From NCBI GenBank assembly GCA_016845175.1, contig JAERTD010000014.1, positions 1 to 64,000 of the forward strand: DNA of 64,000 nucleotides, written 5' to 3'. The notes beneath the pieces were generated by a model. The model was not told the origin of the DNA. It did no database searches and saw nothing but the letters and a program-made list of their open reading frames with translations. Position numbers and translations under genes: made by a program. Positions 16,341-26,574 of the stretch are shown one piece after another; position 1 is the stretch's first letter, and the number at the start of each line of letters is the position of its first letter. The stretch comes from Bacteroidota bacterium (GTDB lineage Bacteria > Bacteroidota > Bacteroidia > Bacteroidales > F082).

Positions 16341-18503
16341 CTATTTTCTGGCTTCGATAAGTAGTTCCAACATTTGAACTCCAGCCTCCGAAATAACGGT
16401 TCCAGGTCCAAAAATAGCCACTACTCCTGATTCATAAAGGAACTCATAGTCCTGATGAGGAATAACACCACCCACAATGACCATAATATCCTCGCGGCCT
16501 AAGGCCTTAAGAGCATTAATGACCTGTGGAACCAGTGTTTTATGACCGGCGGCAAGACTGGAAACGCCCAGTATGTGCACATCGTTTTCCACGGCCTGAC
16601 GGGCAGCTTCTTCCGGAGTTTGGAACAGGGGTCCGATATCCACATCAAACCCGATATCTGCATAACCAGTAGCAACTACTTTCGCACCTCTGTCATGACC
16701 ATCCTGACCCATTTTGGCAATCATAATTCTTGGCTGTCTGCCTTCCAAACTGGCAAAAGTATCTGCCAATTCATGCGCTTTTTTAAATGATTGTTCCTGT
16801 CCTGCCTCTGAGGAATATACACCAGAGATGGATCTGATTACTGCTTTATACCTTCCAAATACTTTTTCGCAGGCATAGGATATTTCTCCTAAACTGGCGC
16901 GTTTTTTAGCGGCATCCACTGCCAGAGCCAATAAATTTCCTTCTCCCGTTTCACAAGCCTTGGTTATCGCCTCTAAGGCTTTGGCCACTTCATCATTGTT
17001 GCGCTGGCTTCTCAATTTCTCCAGTCGGCTCAATTGTGCCTCTCTAACGGCTGTATTATCTACTTCCAAAGTGTCAATGGGGTCTTCCTTCTCCAAACGG
17101 TATTTGTTAACACCTACAATGACATCCTTATGGGAGTCTATTCTCGCCTGTTTTCTGGCAGCGGCCTCTTCAATACGCATTTTGGGAAGTCCGGTTTCAA
17201 TGGCTTTGGCCATTCCGCCCATTTCTTCAATTTCCTCTATATGGGCCCAGGCTTTCTCAGCCAGTTCATGGGTAAGGGTTTCAATATAATATGATCCTGC
17301 CCATGGATCAACAGAACGGCAAATTTCTGTTTCTTCCTGAATGTAAATCTGAGTATTTCTTGCAATTCTTGCAGAGAAGTCGGTGGGCAAGGCAATGGCT
17401 TCGTCTAGGGCATTGGTGTGTAAAGACTGGGTGTGTCCCAGAGTAGCTCCCATGGCTTCAATACAGGTACGTGCCACATTATTGAATGGATCTTGTTCTG
17501 TTAAGCTCCATCCCGATGTTTGGGTATGGGTTCTCAGGGCCATAGATTTTGGGTTTTGAGGATCGAATTGTTTCACAATCTTTGCCCAGAGCATGCGACC
17601 TGCACGCAATTTGGCAATTTCCATGAAATGATTCATACCCAGTCCCCAGAAGAAGGATAAACGAGGGGCAAAATCGTCAATTTTCAATCCTGTTTTCAAA
17701 CCTGTTCTGATATAATCCAGACCATCAGCCAGTGTGTAGGCCAACTCAATGTCGGCAGTAGCACCTGCTTCCTGGATGTGGTAACCGGAAATGGAAATGG
17801 AATTGAATTTGGGCATATTTTGAGAGGTGTACTCAAATATATCCGCAATGATTTTCATGGATGGGTCTGGTGGGTAGATATAAGTATTACGCACCATAAA
17901 TTCTTTTAGGATATCATTCTGGATAGTTCCTGAAAGCTCTTCCAGTTTAGCACCCTGTTCCAAGGCGGTAACAATATAAAAAGCCAAAACCGGCAATACA
18001 GCTCCATTCATGGTCATGGATACCGAAATCTTATTTAATGGGATTTGGTTAAATAAAATCTCCATGTCCAATATGGAATCGATGGCCACTCCTGCTTTTC
18101 CCACATCACCAACCACGCGTTCATGATCTGAGTCATAGCCACGGTGTGTGGCCAGGTCAAAGGCTACTGACAATCCTTTCTGACCTGCGGCCAGATTTCT
18201 TCTATAAAATGCGTTGGATTCCTCAGCAGTGGAAAAACCTGCATACTGACGAATGGTCCATGGACGACTGACATACATACTGGAATAAGGCCCGCGCAGG
18301 AAAGGTGCAATACCGGCTGCATACTGAAGGTGATGCATTCCTTTGATGTCATCCTTGGTATACACAGGTTTTACATGGATATGTTCAGGTGTTTCCCAGT
18401 CTGCTTTTATTTGATGTTTGGCTTCCCAATCAGCAATGCTCTCATTGGATTTGGGATTCCGGTTGATATCTATATTTTTAAAGTTGGGTTTCATGATTTG
18501 CAT
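16341..18503 (-). CDS. mutB: Methylmalonyl-CoA mutase, large (B12-binding) subunit
   Basis: Interconverts (R)-methylmalonyl-CoA and succinyl-CoA with adenosylcobalamin, linking propionate, valine/isoleucine and odd-chain fatty acid carbon to the TCA cycle, or running backward to make propionate. The 720-residue length is standard. The N-terminal TIM barrel includes [18 protein letters not shown]; the C-terminal cobalamin domain has [11 protein letters not shown] with His603 as the lower axial ligand and DxHxxG residues intact. It lies 31 bases downstream of mutA in an operon and ends at a strong terminator. No epimerase or MeaB gene is adjacent. An ATG three codons in is an alternative start. 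Confidence 0.96.
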   Translation of the reverse strand: MQIMKPNFKNIDINRNPKSNESIADWEAKHQIKADWETPEHIHVKPVYTKDDIKGMHHLQYAAGIAPFLRGPYSSMYVSRPWTIRQYAGFSTAEESNAFYRRNLAAGQKGLSVAFDLATHRGYDSDHERVVGDVGKAGVAIDSILDMEILFNQIPLNKISVSMTMNGAVLPVLAFYIVTALEQGAKLEELSGTIQNDILKEFMVRNTYIYPPDPSMKIIADIFEYTSQNMPKFNSISISGYHIQEAGATADIELAYTLADGLDYIRTGLKTGLKIDDFAPRLSFFWGLGMNHFMEIAKLRAGRMLWAKIVKQFDPQNPKSMALRTHTQTSGWSLTEQDPFNNVARTCIEAMGATLGHTQSLHTNALDEAIALPTDFSARIARNTQIYIQEETEICRSVDPWAGSYYIETLTHELAEKAWAHIEEIEEMGGMAKAIETGLPKMRIEEAAARKQARIDSHKDVIVGVNKYRLEKEDPIDTLEVDNTAVREAQLSRLEKLRSQRNNDEVAKALEAITKACETGEGNLLALAVDAAKKRASLGEISYACEKVFGRYKAVIRSISGVYSSEAGQEQSFKKAHELADTFASLEGRQPRIMIAKMGQDGHDRGAKVVATGYADIGFDVDIGPLFQTPEEAARQAVENDVHILGVSSLAAGHKTLVPQVINALKALGREDIMVIVGGVIPHQDYEFLYESGVVAIFGPGTVISEAGVQMLELLIEARK

Positions 18504-18534
18504 TTTTTTATTTCAAACACTGAGATCTTGGCTC

Positions 18535-20397
18535 CTATTGAATGCCCAGAATATTTTGATAACGCTTGAGTTCTTCCAATACATTGCTTTTTACATGGAT
18601 GAAATTGGTCAGCCCTTTGGCTTTCAGTTCATCCATTAATTCCTTGGGATATCCTGCCAACACAATTGTGCAGCTGTCCTTTAGTGCTTCGTACACATGA
18701 ATAGCAATATCGGCATATTCAGCATCAGAACTACAGAGCACAATTATTTCAGGCTTGTCTTTTTTGGCGGCTGCTATGCCATCCTCCAAGGTTTTAAATC
18801 CTGGATTGTCGACAACCTCATAACCTGCGCATCCAAAAAAGTTACCGGCGAATTGAGAGCGTGCCTTTCTCATGGCCAGATTACCATAAGTAAACATCCA
18901 GGCACTGGGTCGTTTGTTGTTTTTGGAGTACTGATCGGTTTGATACCTTAGATTTTCAAATGCCTGGGCGGCACGATAAGCAGGCAATGCTTCATATTCA
19001 TTTGAACTTTGATCGGTCTGTCCAAGAACTTCTTCCGCTATATTATCCAATTGCTCATTGATGTTTGGGAATTGGTTGGTTCCGAGTATGGACTGTCTTC
19101 TCTGAGCGATTTTGTTGTTTTTTATATCAGCTTCCTCCCTGATTTTCTTTTGGATAAACCCTTGTTTAAGGGCTTCAATATAGCCTCCCAATTCATCAAC
19201 CTCAAGGAATAAATCCCAGGCTTTCTTGATTAACTGGTCGGTGAGGTTTTCCACATAATATGAACCAGCAGCTGGATCAACCACTTCATTGAAATGGGCT
19301 TCTCCTTTCAAAATGAGTTGCTGGTTTCTGGCAATGCGTTCTGAAAACTCAGTACTGTCTTCATATACAGCATTGAAAGGCAGTACAGCCATCGAATCTA
19401 CACCACCTATCAGTGAAGACATGGTTTCGGTAGTGGTGCGAAGCATATTGGCATAAGGATCATAAATGGTTTTGTTCCAGGTTGAATTGGAGCAATGGAT
19501 AAACATTTTAGCGTGCTCAACGTGACTGATGCCAAAGGCATTTGCAATTTTAGACCACAAAAACCTGAGAGCTCTGAATTTGGCTACTTCCATGAAATAG
19601 TTACTGCCCACTGAAAAATGAAAGCGGATGGAAGCAGCAGCTTGATCAATATCATACTTATTGTCGGCAAACCATTGCATATATTGAGAGGCTGATGCCA
19701 ATGCGAAGGCCATTTCACTCACAATACCTGATCCGGCATTATGAAAAACATCAGCATTTACAGTAAGCCTATGTACATTGGGTAAATGAGTCCCGGCTTT
19801 AAACAAGTCGCCCAGCACAGACATATCAGCTTCTTCACTGATTTTAAAACTACCTGACACACTTAGTTGTCCCAATGGATCATAATTAACCGAACCTTTT
19901 ATTTGGTCCAGATCCCGGTTATATTTCTTGGCTAGGCCGTCCAATGCCTGAAGTACCTCCACAGGGTTTTCACTGGTGAAATTGAGTTCAAGAACATCCG
20001 CTCTCAAATGATTCAGAAGCTTCTCAAGATCTTCTTGATTTGGCTTGTATCCATTCTCAAAAACGAAACCCAATGAATCCACACCTTTCATGCGAATATC
20101 CAGGGCTTTTTTATTGGACTGCTTAAGGTCCTTCACTTGTAGATCTTGTCTGACCAACCACTGATTGTTTGCCAACCGATTCCCTCTTAGATAAGGAAAT
20201 TCACCTGGCAATACCTCGGTATGTGATAATTCCTGAATGTCCTCACCTCGGTAAAAGGGTTGGGCATTAAAACCTTCTCCGGTCTTCCAAACCAGCTTTT
20301 TATCGTAATCAGCACCTTTAAGGTCCTTTATAATCTTGTCTTTCCAGTCCTGAGTTGAGGTTGCCGGAAATTCCTGAAACAATTTTTTATTATCCAT
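18535..20397 (-). CDS. mutA: Methylmalonyl-CoA mutase, small subunit
   Basis: A 620-residue partner of MutB, forming the alpha-beta heterodimer. It keeps the mutase barrel (RNQQLILKGEAHFNEVVDPA and GSYYVENLTDQL around residues 350-380) and a cobalamin-domain-like C-terminus, but lacks the DxHxxG ligand motif, as expected for the non-catalytic subunit. It is the first gene of the mutAB operon. Its promoter is the best defined in the window and carries a palindromic operator shared with prpD. Confidence 0.95.
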   Translation of the reverse strand: MDNKKLFQEFPATSTQDWKDKIIKDLKGADYDKKLVWKTGEGFNAQPFYRGEDIQELSHTEVLPGEFPYLRGNRLANNQWLVRQDLQVKDLKQSNKKALDIRMKGVDSLGFVFENGYKPNQEDLEKLLNHLRADVLELNFTSENPVEVLQALDGLAKKYNRDLDQIKGSVNYDPLGQLSVSGSFKISEEADMSVLGDLFKAGTHLPNVHRLTVNADVFHNAGSGIVSEMAFALASASQYMQWFADNKYDIDQAAASIRFHFSVGSNYFMEVAKFRALRFLWSKIANAFGISHVEHAKMFIHCSNSTWNKTIYDPYANMLRTTTETMSSLIGGVDSMAVLPFNAVYEDSTEFSERIARNQQLILKGEAHFNEVVDPAAGSYYVENLTDQLIKKAWDLFLEVDELGGYIEALKQGFIQKKIREEADIKNNKIAQRRQSILGTNQFPNINEQLDNIAEEVLGQTDQSSNEYEALPAYRAAQAFENLRYQTDQYSKNNKRPSAWMFTYGNLAMRKARSQFAGNFFGCAGYEVVDNPGFKTLEDGIAAAKKDKPEIIVLCSSDAEYADIAIHVYEALKDSCTIVLAGYPKELMDELKAKGLTNFIHVKSNVLEELKRYQNILGIQ

Positions 20398-20408
20398 TCG
20401 TCAATGGT

Positions 20409-20438
20409 TTAAATTACACATTGTGTAGGCTATATCAA
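20409..20438 (-). promoter_or_regulatory. mutAB promoter with palindromic operator-like box
   Basis: On the minus strand: -33 TTG (20436-20438), exactly 19 bases, then TAATTTAA (20409-20416, 6 of 8 to TAnnTTTG). The spacer holds a perfect 13-base palindrome, TACACATTGTGTA on the plus strand (20415-20427), next to GGCTATAT (20428-20435). The palindrome touches the -7 element, a placement typical of a repressor site. The same pair of boxes lies at 6337-6358. Confidence 0.65.
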
Positions 20439-20531
20439 TTTTGAGGGGCAAAAATACAGCAAAATAAAAAGAGCCATGCTTTTTTTGTGAAGAAATTAAC
20501 AGCAGTTTTCAGTTTTACTGCTTTCCTTCTG

Positions 20532-22940
20532 TTATTCTTTCTCCAGTGGGCTTAAAATCAGTAGCTTGAGATCCTGAAGTTCATTTTTATCCATAATCTG
20601 CTTACGGTAGCTACCCTCCACAAACATCCTGGCCTGATCATCATAATGAAGGCTCATCACATTGCCCGACTGACCAGTGGGTATCACTGACCAGGCAGCA
20701 TCAGTATTTGAAAAGTCGAGTAAAAACCGCATGGCAGGACCTGAACCCACAGCATATTCACCTGAACTATTGTATTTGAAACTTTCTTTGTCGATGACAT
20801 CATTACTGCCAGCCATGGCAAAAGGTCCCACATTAAATAGTAGATTGAAGGGTTTCTGACGTCCAATGGGGTGTATGTGGGTAAGCGTATGCACCCTGCC
20901 CCATTGCCATAGTGATGGGTTATCTCCCAATTGTTCTTTAAGAGAGCTGATACTTTTATACACAGCTGCTGTGAAGGCATCGGTACGGCTTTCAGTCGTA
21001 TGGGCTGTACTCACATTATCCCACCAAATGGAGGATTCGTTGGTGACCAATTTTCTTATGCCTGAACGGACCACGGCTCTACTTACATTCTTGTCGAAAT
21101 AATTGGCTCCCAATTCATCTGCCATGGCATTGTACAACACATGATATAATATCTGATTGTAAATGGTGGCTCCAACGCTTCCCACTCCAGACTTTCCATC
21201 CCAGTCCTTGAAATACTTTAAGGCATGAGCAAAGCTTTCTCCTTCACTATTGATCTCATTTATAGCAAGGCTATTCATAATAAGGTTTCGGATCATGGTA
21301 TCCCTTTCCGAAAGGTTGTCAAGTTGTAACTGCCTCATGGATTCCAGATCCCATGTGTTTCTGGTATTGAGTAAAATGCTGAGCCTCTCAGCTCTGAGCC
21401 CTGGTGCGTAATAACCCGGATACACTAAGCCATCTACAGCATGAGGCTTATTGTTAGCCGTTACCAGTATACCACTCTCCGGATTGATCATTTGTGGGTT
21501 TTTCTCAAAATCGTAATAACCGGTGATATCGTTTTTGGAATGGCTGCCATCCAGAATCAGTTTTGAATTGATGCCCTCAGATCGAATGGGTATCCGACCA
21601 CTGGCCCACCAGGCAATATTATCATCTGCATCGGCATACACAATATTTTGTCCAATGATATCCACCAGGCTAACTGCTTCCTCAAAAGCTGTGATATCAC
21701 TGGCATTATTCATCAAGTATAGGGCTTCCAGGCTTTTGTTTTCCAGGTTGTGAAGCGACCACCACAAGCTGATGGGTTGTTGTTCTTCCTTTCCAATGTG
21801 TGGATACACCTCATTTAGTATGGGACCATGGTGGCTGTATTTTAAATGGTAGCTTACCGGCTCCGCATCTTTAACATAAATCGTTTGTATATCCAATTGA
21901 AAAGCTTTCCATTGGTCATCCACAAGATATTCCATGGGATTATCCGGATGGCTTGTCTCACGATACAGGTCCATATTATCGAAGGGAAAAATGGTGGTTC
22001 CCCAACCAAGACGGTCGTTGTGACCTATGATAGCAAAAGGTACTCCGGCCAGATAGTAGCCAAACATTTCAAAACCCGGATAATTGATATGAGCTTCATA
22101 CCAGACGGCTGGTTGGGCATATTTTATATGGGTATCATTGGCCAGGAGGGCCTTGCCCGACACTGACCTTTCCTTACTGATGGCCCAGTTGTTTGACCCT
22201 TCCCAGATGGGTACCGGAAGTAATTCCTGTATATGCAAGGGAGCCAGAATTTGGCTTATGATATCAGATTCTTTTGTTTCCTGGGTGTTGGCTGTATTGG
22301 TTCCTGTTGTGTCTAAGCCCAGATCAATCATATAGGCATTTCCCAATTCATTGTGGATTCTGGTAAGTAAAGGTTCTTCTGAAATGGCGGAAGTAAAGGA
22401 CAATGACATATAGCCAATAGTGATGAACACATCCTCAATACTAAAATGCTCAGGTTTAAAGCCGATAAGCTTAAACTCCAGGGGTAGCCTATCCTCATCA
22501 ATGAATTGGTTGATGCCTTCCAAATAGGCCAGAGTTTGTTTTTTATAAGGAGCATCAATGGTTTCAAAAGCCTTGCTGGCACTGTTAATGGCTGCCTTTC
22601 TTATGGATAGGGTCCTCATGAGTTTATCGGTAGGTATCAGCGCCTCTCCTAAGATTTCAGCAAGGGTTCCACTGGTGGCTCTTCTGATCATTTCCATTTG
22701 AAAAAGTCGATCCTGTGCATGTACATAACCTAGGGCTTTGTATGCATCTTCGGCTGATTGGGCATAGAGATGGGGGATGCCATAATCATCAAAAAACACC
22801 TTTACTTCTTCAGTAAGTCCCTTGAGCTCTTGGTGACCCTCATAGGTAGGCGCTGTGGTTCGTAGCCATAAATAGATAGCTATAAAACTCAGAAAAATAA
22901 TCAGCAATACAATGAGGACAATTCTTTTCAGCAGTTTCAT
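20532..22940 (-). CDS. Penicillin acylase family protein
   Basis: An 802-residue Ntn hydrolase of family S45. An N-terminal membrane/signal segment (residues 6-25) directs export. The small subunit covers roughly 30-230, then a linker, and autocleavage should expose Ser249 in WEGSNNWAI as the nucleophile of the large subunit. FGYYLAGVPFAIIGHNDRLGWG (written here only by its ends, FGYYL to RLGWG) and the later NKPHAVDGL segment are family typical. Substrates may be N-acyl amino acids, acyl-homoserine lactones or beta-lactams; none can be chosen from sequence. It is a single gene between terminator-bounded units. Confidence 0.9.
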   Translation of the reverse strand: MKLLKRIVLIVLLIIFLSFIAIYLWLRTTAPTYEGHQELKGLTEEVKVFFDDYGIPHLYAQSAEDAYKALGYVHAQDRLFQMEMIRRATSGTLAEILGEALIPTDKLMRTLSIRKAAINSASKAFETIDAPYKKQTLAYLEGINQFIDEDRLPLEFKLIGFKPEHFSIEDVFITIGYMSLSFTSAISEEPLLTRIHNELGNAYMIDLGLDTTGTNTANTQETKESDIISQILAPLHIQELLPVPIWEGSNNWAISKERSVSGKALLANDTHIKYAQPAVWYEAHINYPGFEMFGYYLAGVPFAIIGHNDRLGWGTTIFPFDNMDLYRETSHPDNPMEYLVDDQWKAFQLDIQTIYVKDAEPVSYHLKYSHHGPILNEVYPHIGKEEQQPISLWWSLHNLENKSLEALYLMNNASDITAFEEAVSLVDIIGQNIVYADADDNIAWWASGRIPIRSEGINSKLILDGSHSKNDITGYYDFEKNPQMINPESGILVTANNKPHAVDGLVYPGYYAPGLRAERLSILLNTRNTWDLESMRQLQLDNLSERDTMIRNLIMNSLAINEINSEGESFAHALKYFKDWDGKSGVGSVGATIYNQILYHVLYNAMADELGANYFDKNVSRAVVRSGIRKLVTNESSIWWDNVSTAHTTESRTDAFTAAVYKSISSLKEQLGDNPSLWQWGRVHTLTHIHPIGRQKPFNLLFNVGPFAMAGSNDVIDKESFKYNSSGEYAVGSGPAMRFLLDFSNTDAAWSVIPTGQSGNVMSLHYDDQARMFVEGSYRKQIMDKNELQDLKLLILSPLEKE

Positions 22941-22960
22941 ACAAGGATTGTTAATCAGCT

Positions 22961-22968
22961 CAAATATA
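22961..22968 (-). promoter_or_regulatory. -7 promoter element (TATATTTG) for the penicillin acylase gene
   Basis: Exact TAnnTTTG on the minus strand, 20 bases before the ATG at 22940. Confidence 0.5.
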
Positions 22969-22983
22969 ATTGATTTGTAGCAA

Positions 22984-23013
22984 TAAAAATGGCGCGACCT
23001 CAGGTCGCGCCAT
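22984..23013 (-). terminator. Rho-independent terminator after the S46 peptidase gene
   Basis: Near-perfect palindrome: ATGGCGCGACCT (22989-23000), one base, AGGTCGCGCCAT (23002-23013), followed on the minus strand by TTTTTATT. Strongly GC-rich against the local background. Confidence 0.85.
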
Positions 23014-23036
23014 AGGAATATGTTGTTAACACGAGA

Positions 23037-25199
23037 TTAGTTTACCAAATCCATTTCTTCTACCAAATAGCCAGCTCCGGCAAATTTGTCTACGATGAAT
23101 AAGAAATAGCGTATGTCGATGGATATGTTGCGGCACACATTTGGATCGTACATTAAATCGCTCATGGTACCTTCCCAGCAGCGGTCGAAATTGACACCAA
23201 CCAATTCTCCATTGGCATTTAGTACCGGGCTTCCCGAGTTGCCACCGGTAGTGTGGTTGCTGGCAGCAAAGGCTACATGGAGTGTTCCATCCTTGTCTGC
23301 ATACTTTCCATAATCGGCATTTTTGTACAATTCTTTGAGACGGTCTTCCACCACATAATCGTAAACATCAGGGTCTTCTTTCTCCATAATACCATCCAGG
23401 GTGGTAAAATGTTTATAATAAACGGCATCCTGTGGATGGTATCCATTCACCTTTCCATAGGTTACCCTAAGAGTGAAATTGGCATCAGGATAAAACCTTT
23501 TGTCGGGTTCCATTTCCATTTGTGCTTTCATATAGATGCGTTGCAAACTATCCAAAGTAAAATTCAGGGCTTCACGTTGCTTTTTAATCTTGCTTTCGTA
23601 CACTTCCTTGAGGCCTATGAACATTTGATAGGCAGGGTCTTTTTGGATTTTTTTCACGGCTTTTTTGTCAAAGTCTGCTAACCATCCATCTACGGTCTCC
23701 TGACTGGTGAAGAGACTTTTGCTGAACACATAATCAGTATAAGCATTGTAATCACCGTTGAATTTGCTATTAATTTCCTCGAAAAATGCAGGTTTCAGGT
23801 CGGTGCTCAGTTGATTATCATATAGTTTTAGCAGGGCAGCCATTACCTCCTCATCAATGGGCTGATGATAGTCTTTGAAAAAAGCCTTATTCCTATTCTC
23901 TAAGCTTTTAAGTTCCTTGTCTTTCTTATCCAGGTCTTTTTCATCAGCAACCATATTCACTAATTTGCTGTAATAACCCGCAAACTTCACCAGCTCTATG
24001 GCCAATCCAGCTTCTTTATAGTAGTCGTAGGCTTCATTGAGAGGTGTTAGCTCTGTATAAGCTTGTTCGAATTCAGGAAGCAGCTTCCCATAGGTCACTG
24101 ATCGGCTGTTATTTGCATCGGCCCAGGTCTGGAACTCATTTTCATAGGCTTGTTTTATTTCAACTCCTTTCATGCGTTGGATACCTCCTTTTTCACCAAT
24201 CCATTTCTTCCAGGCGTTGGCGACACGGGCATCTTTGGTGGCATATTTTATACGCACCTCCGGATCTTTATTCGAGTAAGTATTGAAAATCTCCAAACGG
24301 GTTTCTCGGAGTTTTATTTTCTGTGGATTCAGATCCTCGGTGATCATTTTTAAGGCATAGGAGGGCAGGTATTCGTTGGTTCTGGCCGGATAACCAAAAA
24401 CAAAAGTAAAATCGTCTTCTTCCACACCTTTAATGGAGATAGGAAAATGGTATTTAGGTTGATAAGGGATGTTGTCTTCGGCGTATTCAGCAGGCTTGCC
24501 ATCTTTTCCCACATAAATTCTGAAGAGCGAAAAATCGCCGGTATGACGTGGCCACATCCAATTGTCGGTATCGCCGCCAAATTTCCCAATGTTTGAAGGA
24601 GGAGCTCCTACCAGTCGCACATCCTTAAAGGTTTCAGTAATAATCATATAATACTGATTGCCTTTGTAGAAAGCCTTGATATAGGCATTGTATTCAGAAT
24701 CCTTTTTGAAGGTGTCGACTATTTCTTTGGCATTGTCTTTTAAGCGGGCACTTCTTTGCGCCTGGCTCATGTCACTTTCAACTCCTGCCATCATTTGTTC
24801 ACTTACATCGCGCATTTCAACCATAAGGGTTACTGTGAGTCCGGGATTTACCAATTCCTCTTCCTTGCTCATGGCCCAAAACCCATTGGTAAGATAATCA
24901 TGCTCTACACTGCTGTGCTTTTGAATTTGTCCAAAACCACAATGGTGGTTAGTGAGTAACAAGCCTTCTTTGGAGATAATTTCTCCCGTACAGCCTCTGC
25001 CAAAAAGTACAATGGCATCCTTCATGCTGGAATGGTTGATGGAATAGATATCCTCGGCGGATATTTTCATGCCCATTTCCTGCATTTCTTTTTCATTGTA
25101 TTGTTCCAGGAGCATGGGAATCCACATGCCTTCTCCGGCAAAAAGATGGCTCTGAAAGGAGAGCATTACAACAAGGGTAATAAGTTTAAGTATTCTCAT
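23037..25199 (-). CDS. S46 family dipeptidyl-peptidase, DPP11-like
   Basis: A 720-residue exported serine peptidase that removes dipeptides from peptide N-termini in the periplasm. The signal peptide covers about 1-21. The chymotrypsin-like triad is visible as LLTNHHCGFG (His) and GGNSGSPV (Ser). Eighteen residues after that Ser is Arg in NFDRCWEGTMSD; in Porphyromonas DPP11 the equivalent Arg673 gives Asp/Glu specificity, whereas DPP7 has Gly. So acidic-P1 specificity is predicted. The in-frame TTG at 25229 lies in the promoter and is rejected as start. A strong terminator follows. Confidence 0.92.
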   Translation of the reverse strand: MRILKLITLVVMLSFQSHLFAGEGMWIPMLLEQYNEKEMQEMGMKISAEDIYSINHSSMKDAIVLFGRGCTGEIISKEGLLLTNHHCGFGQIQKHSSVEHDYLTNGFWAMSKEEELVNPGLTVTLMVEMRDVSEQMMAGVESDMSQAQRSARLKDNAKEIVDTFKKDSEYNAYIKAFYKGNQYYMIITETFKDVRLVGAPPSNIGKFGGDTDNWMWPRHTGDFSLFRIYVGKDGKPAEYAEDNIPYQPKYHFPISIKGVEEDDFTFVFGYPARTNEYLPSYALKMITEDLNPQKIKLRETRLEIFNTYSNKDPEVRIKYATKDARVANAWKKWIGEKGGIQRMKGVEIKQAYENEFQTWADANNSRSVTYGKLLPEFEQAYTELTPLNEAYDYYKEAGLAIELVKFAGYYSKLVNMVADEKDLDKKDKELKSLENRNKAFFKDYHQPIDEEVMAALLKLYDNQLSTDLKPAFFEEINSKFNGDYNAYTDYVFSKSLFTSQETVDGWLADFDKKAVKKIQKDPAYQMFIGLKEVYESKIKKQREALNFTLDSLQRIYMKAQMEMEPDKRFYPDANFTLRVTYGKVNGYHPQDAVYYKHFTTLDGIMEKEDPDVYDYVVEDRLKELYKNADYGKYADKDGTLHVAFAASNHTTGGNSGSPVLNANGELVGVNFDRCWEGTMSDLMYDPNVCRNISIDIRYFLFIVDKFAGAGYLVEEMDLVN

Positions 25200-25226
25200 A
25201 GTTTTATGCGTATTCTGGTTTTTTGG

Positions 25227-25234
25227 CAAATTTA
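25227..25234 (-). promoter_or_regulatory. -7 promoter element (TAAATTTG) for the S46 peptidase
   Basis: Exact TAnnTTTG on the minus strand, 27 bases before the ATG at 25199; it overlaps the 3' end of the WG-repeat gene. Confidence 0.45.
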
Positions 25235-26482
25235 TTTAAAAAGGACAAAATCCTCTGCGTTATGGTAAATTGTTTCTATGACGAGTGCTCCGTTGAGGTC
25301 TATAAAACCCCAACCACCATCCTTCTTTACACGTGCAAATCCATTCTTAAAATTCTTTGCATGGTCATATATGGGTTCCACCAGCCAGGTTCCATCTTCT
25401 TTAATAAAACCCCATAGACCATCAATTCTAACCCTGGCCAGGCCTTCATGGAAATCTTCAGCATTTTCGAATATAGGTTTTAGAAACTGACTCCCATCTT
25501 TTCGATAGTACCCCCAATAGCCCGATTGTCGCACCCTAATGAACCCATCCTTACAATGACTTAGTTTCTCAAATTCAACATCAAGAATTTTAGATCCAGA
25601 CCTATCGATAGCACCCCATTTTCTTTTTTGCTTGACTATGGCAATACCATCATTGAAATCATGTGCTGCATCATATAGGGGTTTAATAATGATTTTACCA
25701 GTGGTATCAATATAGGCCCAATGATTGTCCACCAACACAGCAGCTAATCCTTCATGAAAGTCATGGACTTCGTCGTATGAAGGCAGGATATTATATTTCC
25801 CGTCCACACTTATAAAGCCCCACTTGCCATCCTTATAAACAGCTGCCATACCCTCACGAAAATCTTTTATCTCATAAAACATGGTATTATGAACGAGGCT
25901 GCCCCATTGATTTATGGTTCCCCATTTGCTTTTAACCTTGACAGGCGCAAGTCCATGTTGAAATGGTTTGGCTGCTTTATAGGATTTATTATTGATATAC
26001 TCCCCTGCGGGATTCATAAACCGCCATTTTCCCCTGGAAGATACCAATGCCCAACCTTCGGAGAAATAGCTGGCGTCATCGGCAAAGGCTTTTATAGCAA
26101 CCTTGCCTTCAGTATTCAGATAACCATACTTTTCCCATTCCCTGTATAGGGCAAGGCCATCATGAAAATCCCAGACCATTTTATACGCTGCCGGTATGAT
26201 AATTTGTCCATCAATATCCATAAATCCCCAACGCTGACCTTTACGAAACCTGTAGAATTGGTTTCGTGCTTTGCAAATCATAGATTTGGCATTATTTCCT
26301 CTGAGCATCTCCAGATTTGGGTTATACACCCCATGGTATTCAAAAGGAATGATGTTGTCACCATATTGGTTAATGACACCCCATTTTTTATCCAATTTGA
26401 CCAATGCACGAAGTTGTTGTGATTGTCCCCATAGTGAAAACAACAGCAAGGTAAGTAGAATGCTTGTGAATTTGGATTTCAT
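25232..26482 (-). CDS. WG repeat-containing exported protein
   Basis: A 416-residue protein with a signal peptide (1-21, ending SQSQ or thereabouts) followed by about eleven WG repeats of 35-37 residues, each of the form (K/G)WG-x-I-x3-G-x3-I-x-P-x-Y followed by a -DFHEGLA- type turn (for example HDFHEGLAAVLVDNHWAYID). The repeats run to the C-terminus, so the whole mature protein is repeat and probably forms a beta-rich rod or propeller. WG-repeat proteins are usually found outside the cytoplasm and their roles are unknown. It is transcribed toward the S46 gene, 32 bases from its ATG, but that gene has its own promoter. Confidence 0.88.
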   Translation of the reverse strand: MKSKFTSILLTLLLFSLWGQSQQLRALVKLDKKWGVINQYGDNIIPFEYHGVYNPNLEMLRGNNAKSMICKARNQFYRFRKGQRWGFMDIDGQIIIPAAYKMVWDFHDGLALYREWEKYGYLNTEGKVAIKAFADDASYFSEGWALVSSRGKWRFMNPAGEYINNKSYKAAKPFQHGLAPVKVKSKWGTINQWGSLVHNTMFYEIKDFREGMAAVYKDGKWGFISVDGKYNILPSYDEVHDFHEGLAAVLVDNHWAYIDTTGKIIIKPLYDAAHDFNDGIAIVKQKRKWGAIDRSGSKILDVEFEKLSHCKDGFIRVRQSGYWGYYRKDGSQFLKPIFENAEDFHEGLARVRIDGLWGFIKEDGTWLVEPIYDHAKNFKNGFARVKKDGGWGFIDLNGALVIETIYHNAEDFVLFK

Positions 26483-26574
26483 AGGCTTGTCTATAGCAGT
26501 TTGGACATTCGAAAGTGTAAAAATAGTGCAATAATTGTATATTAGAGTCCATAATCAACAAGCATTCTTGTCAT

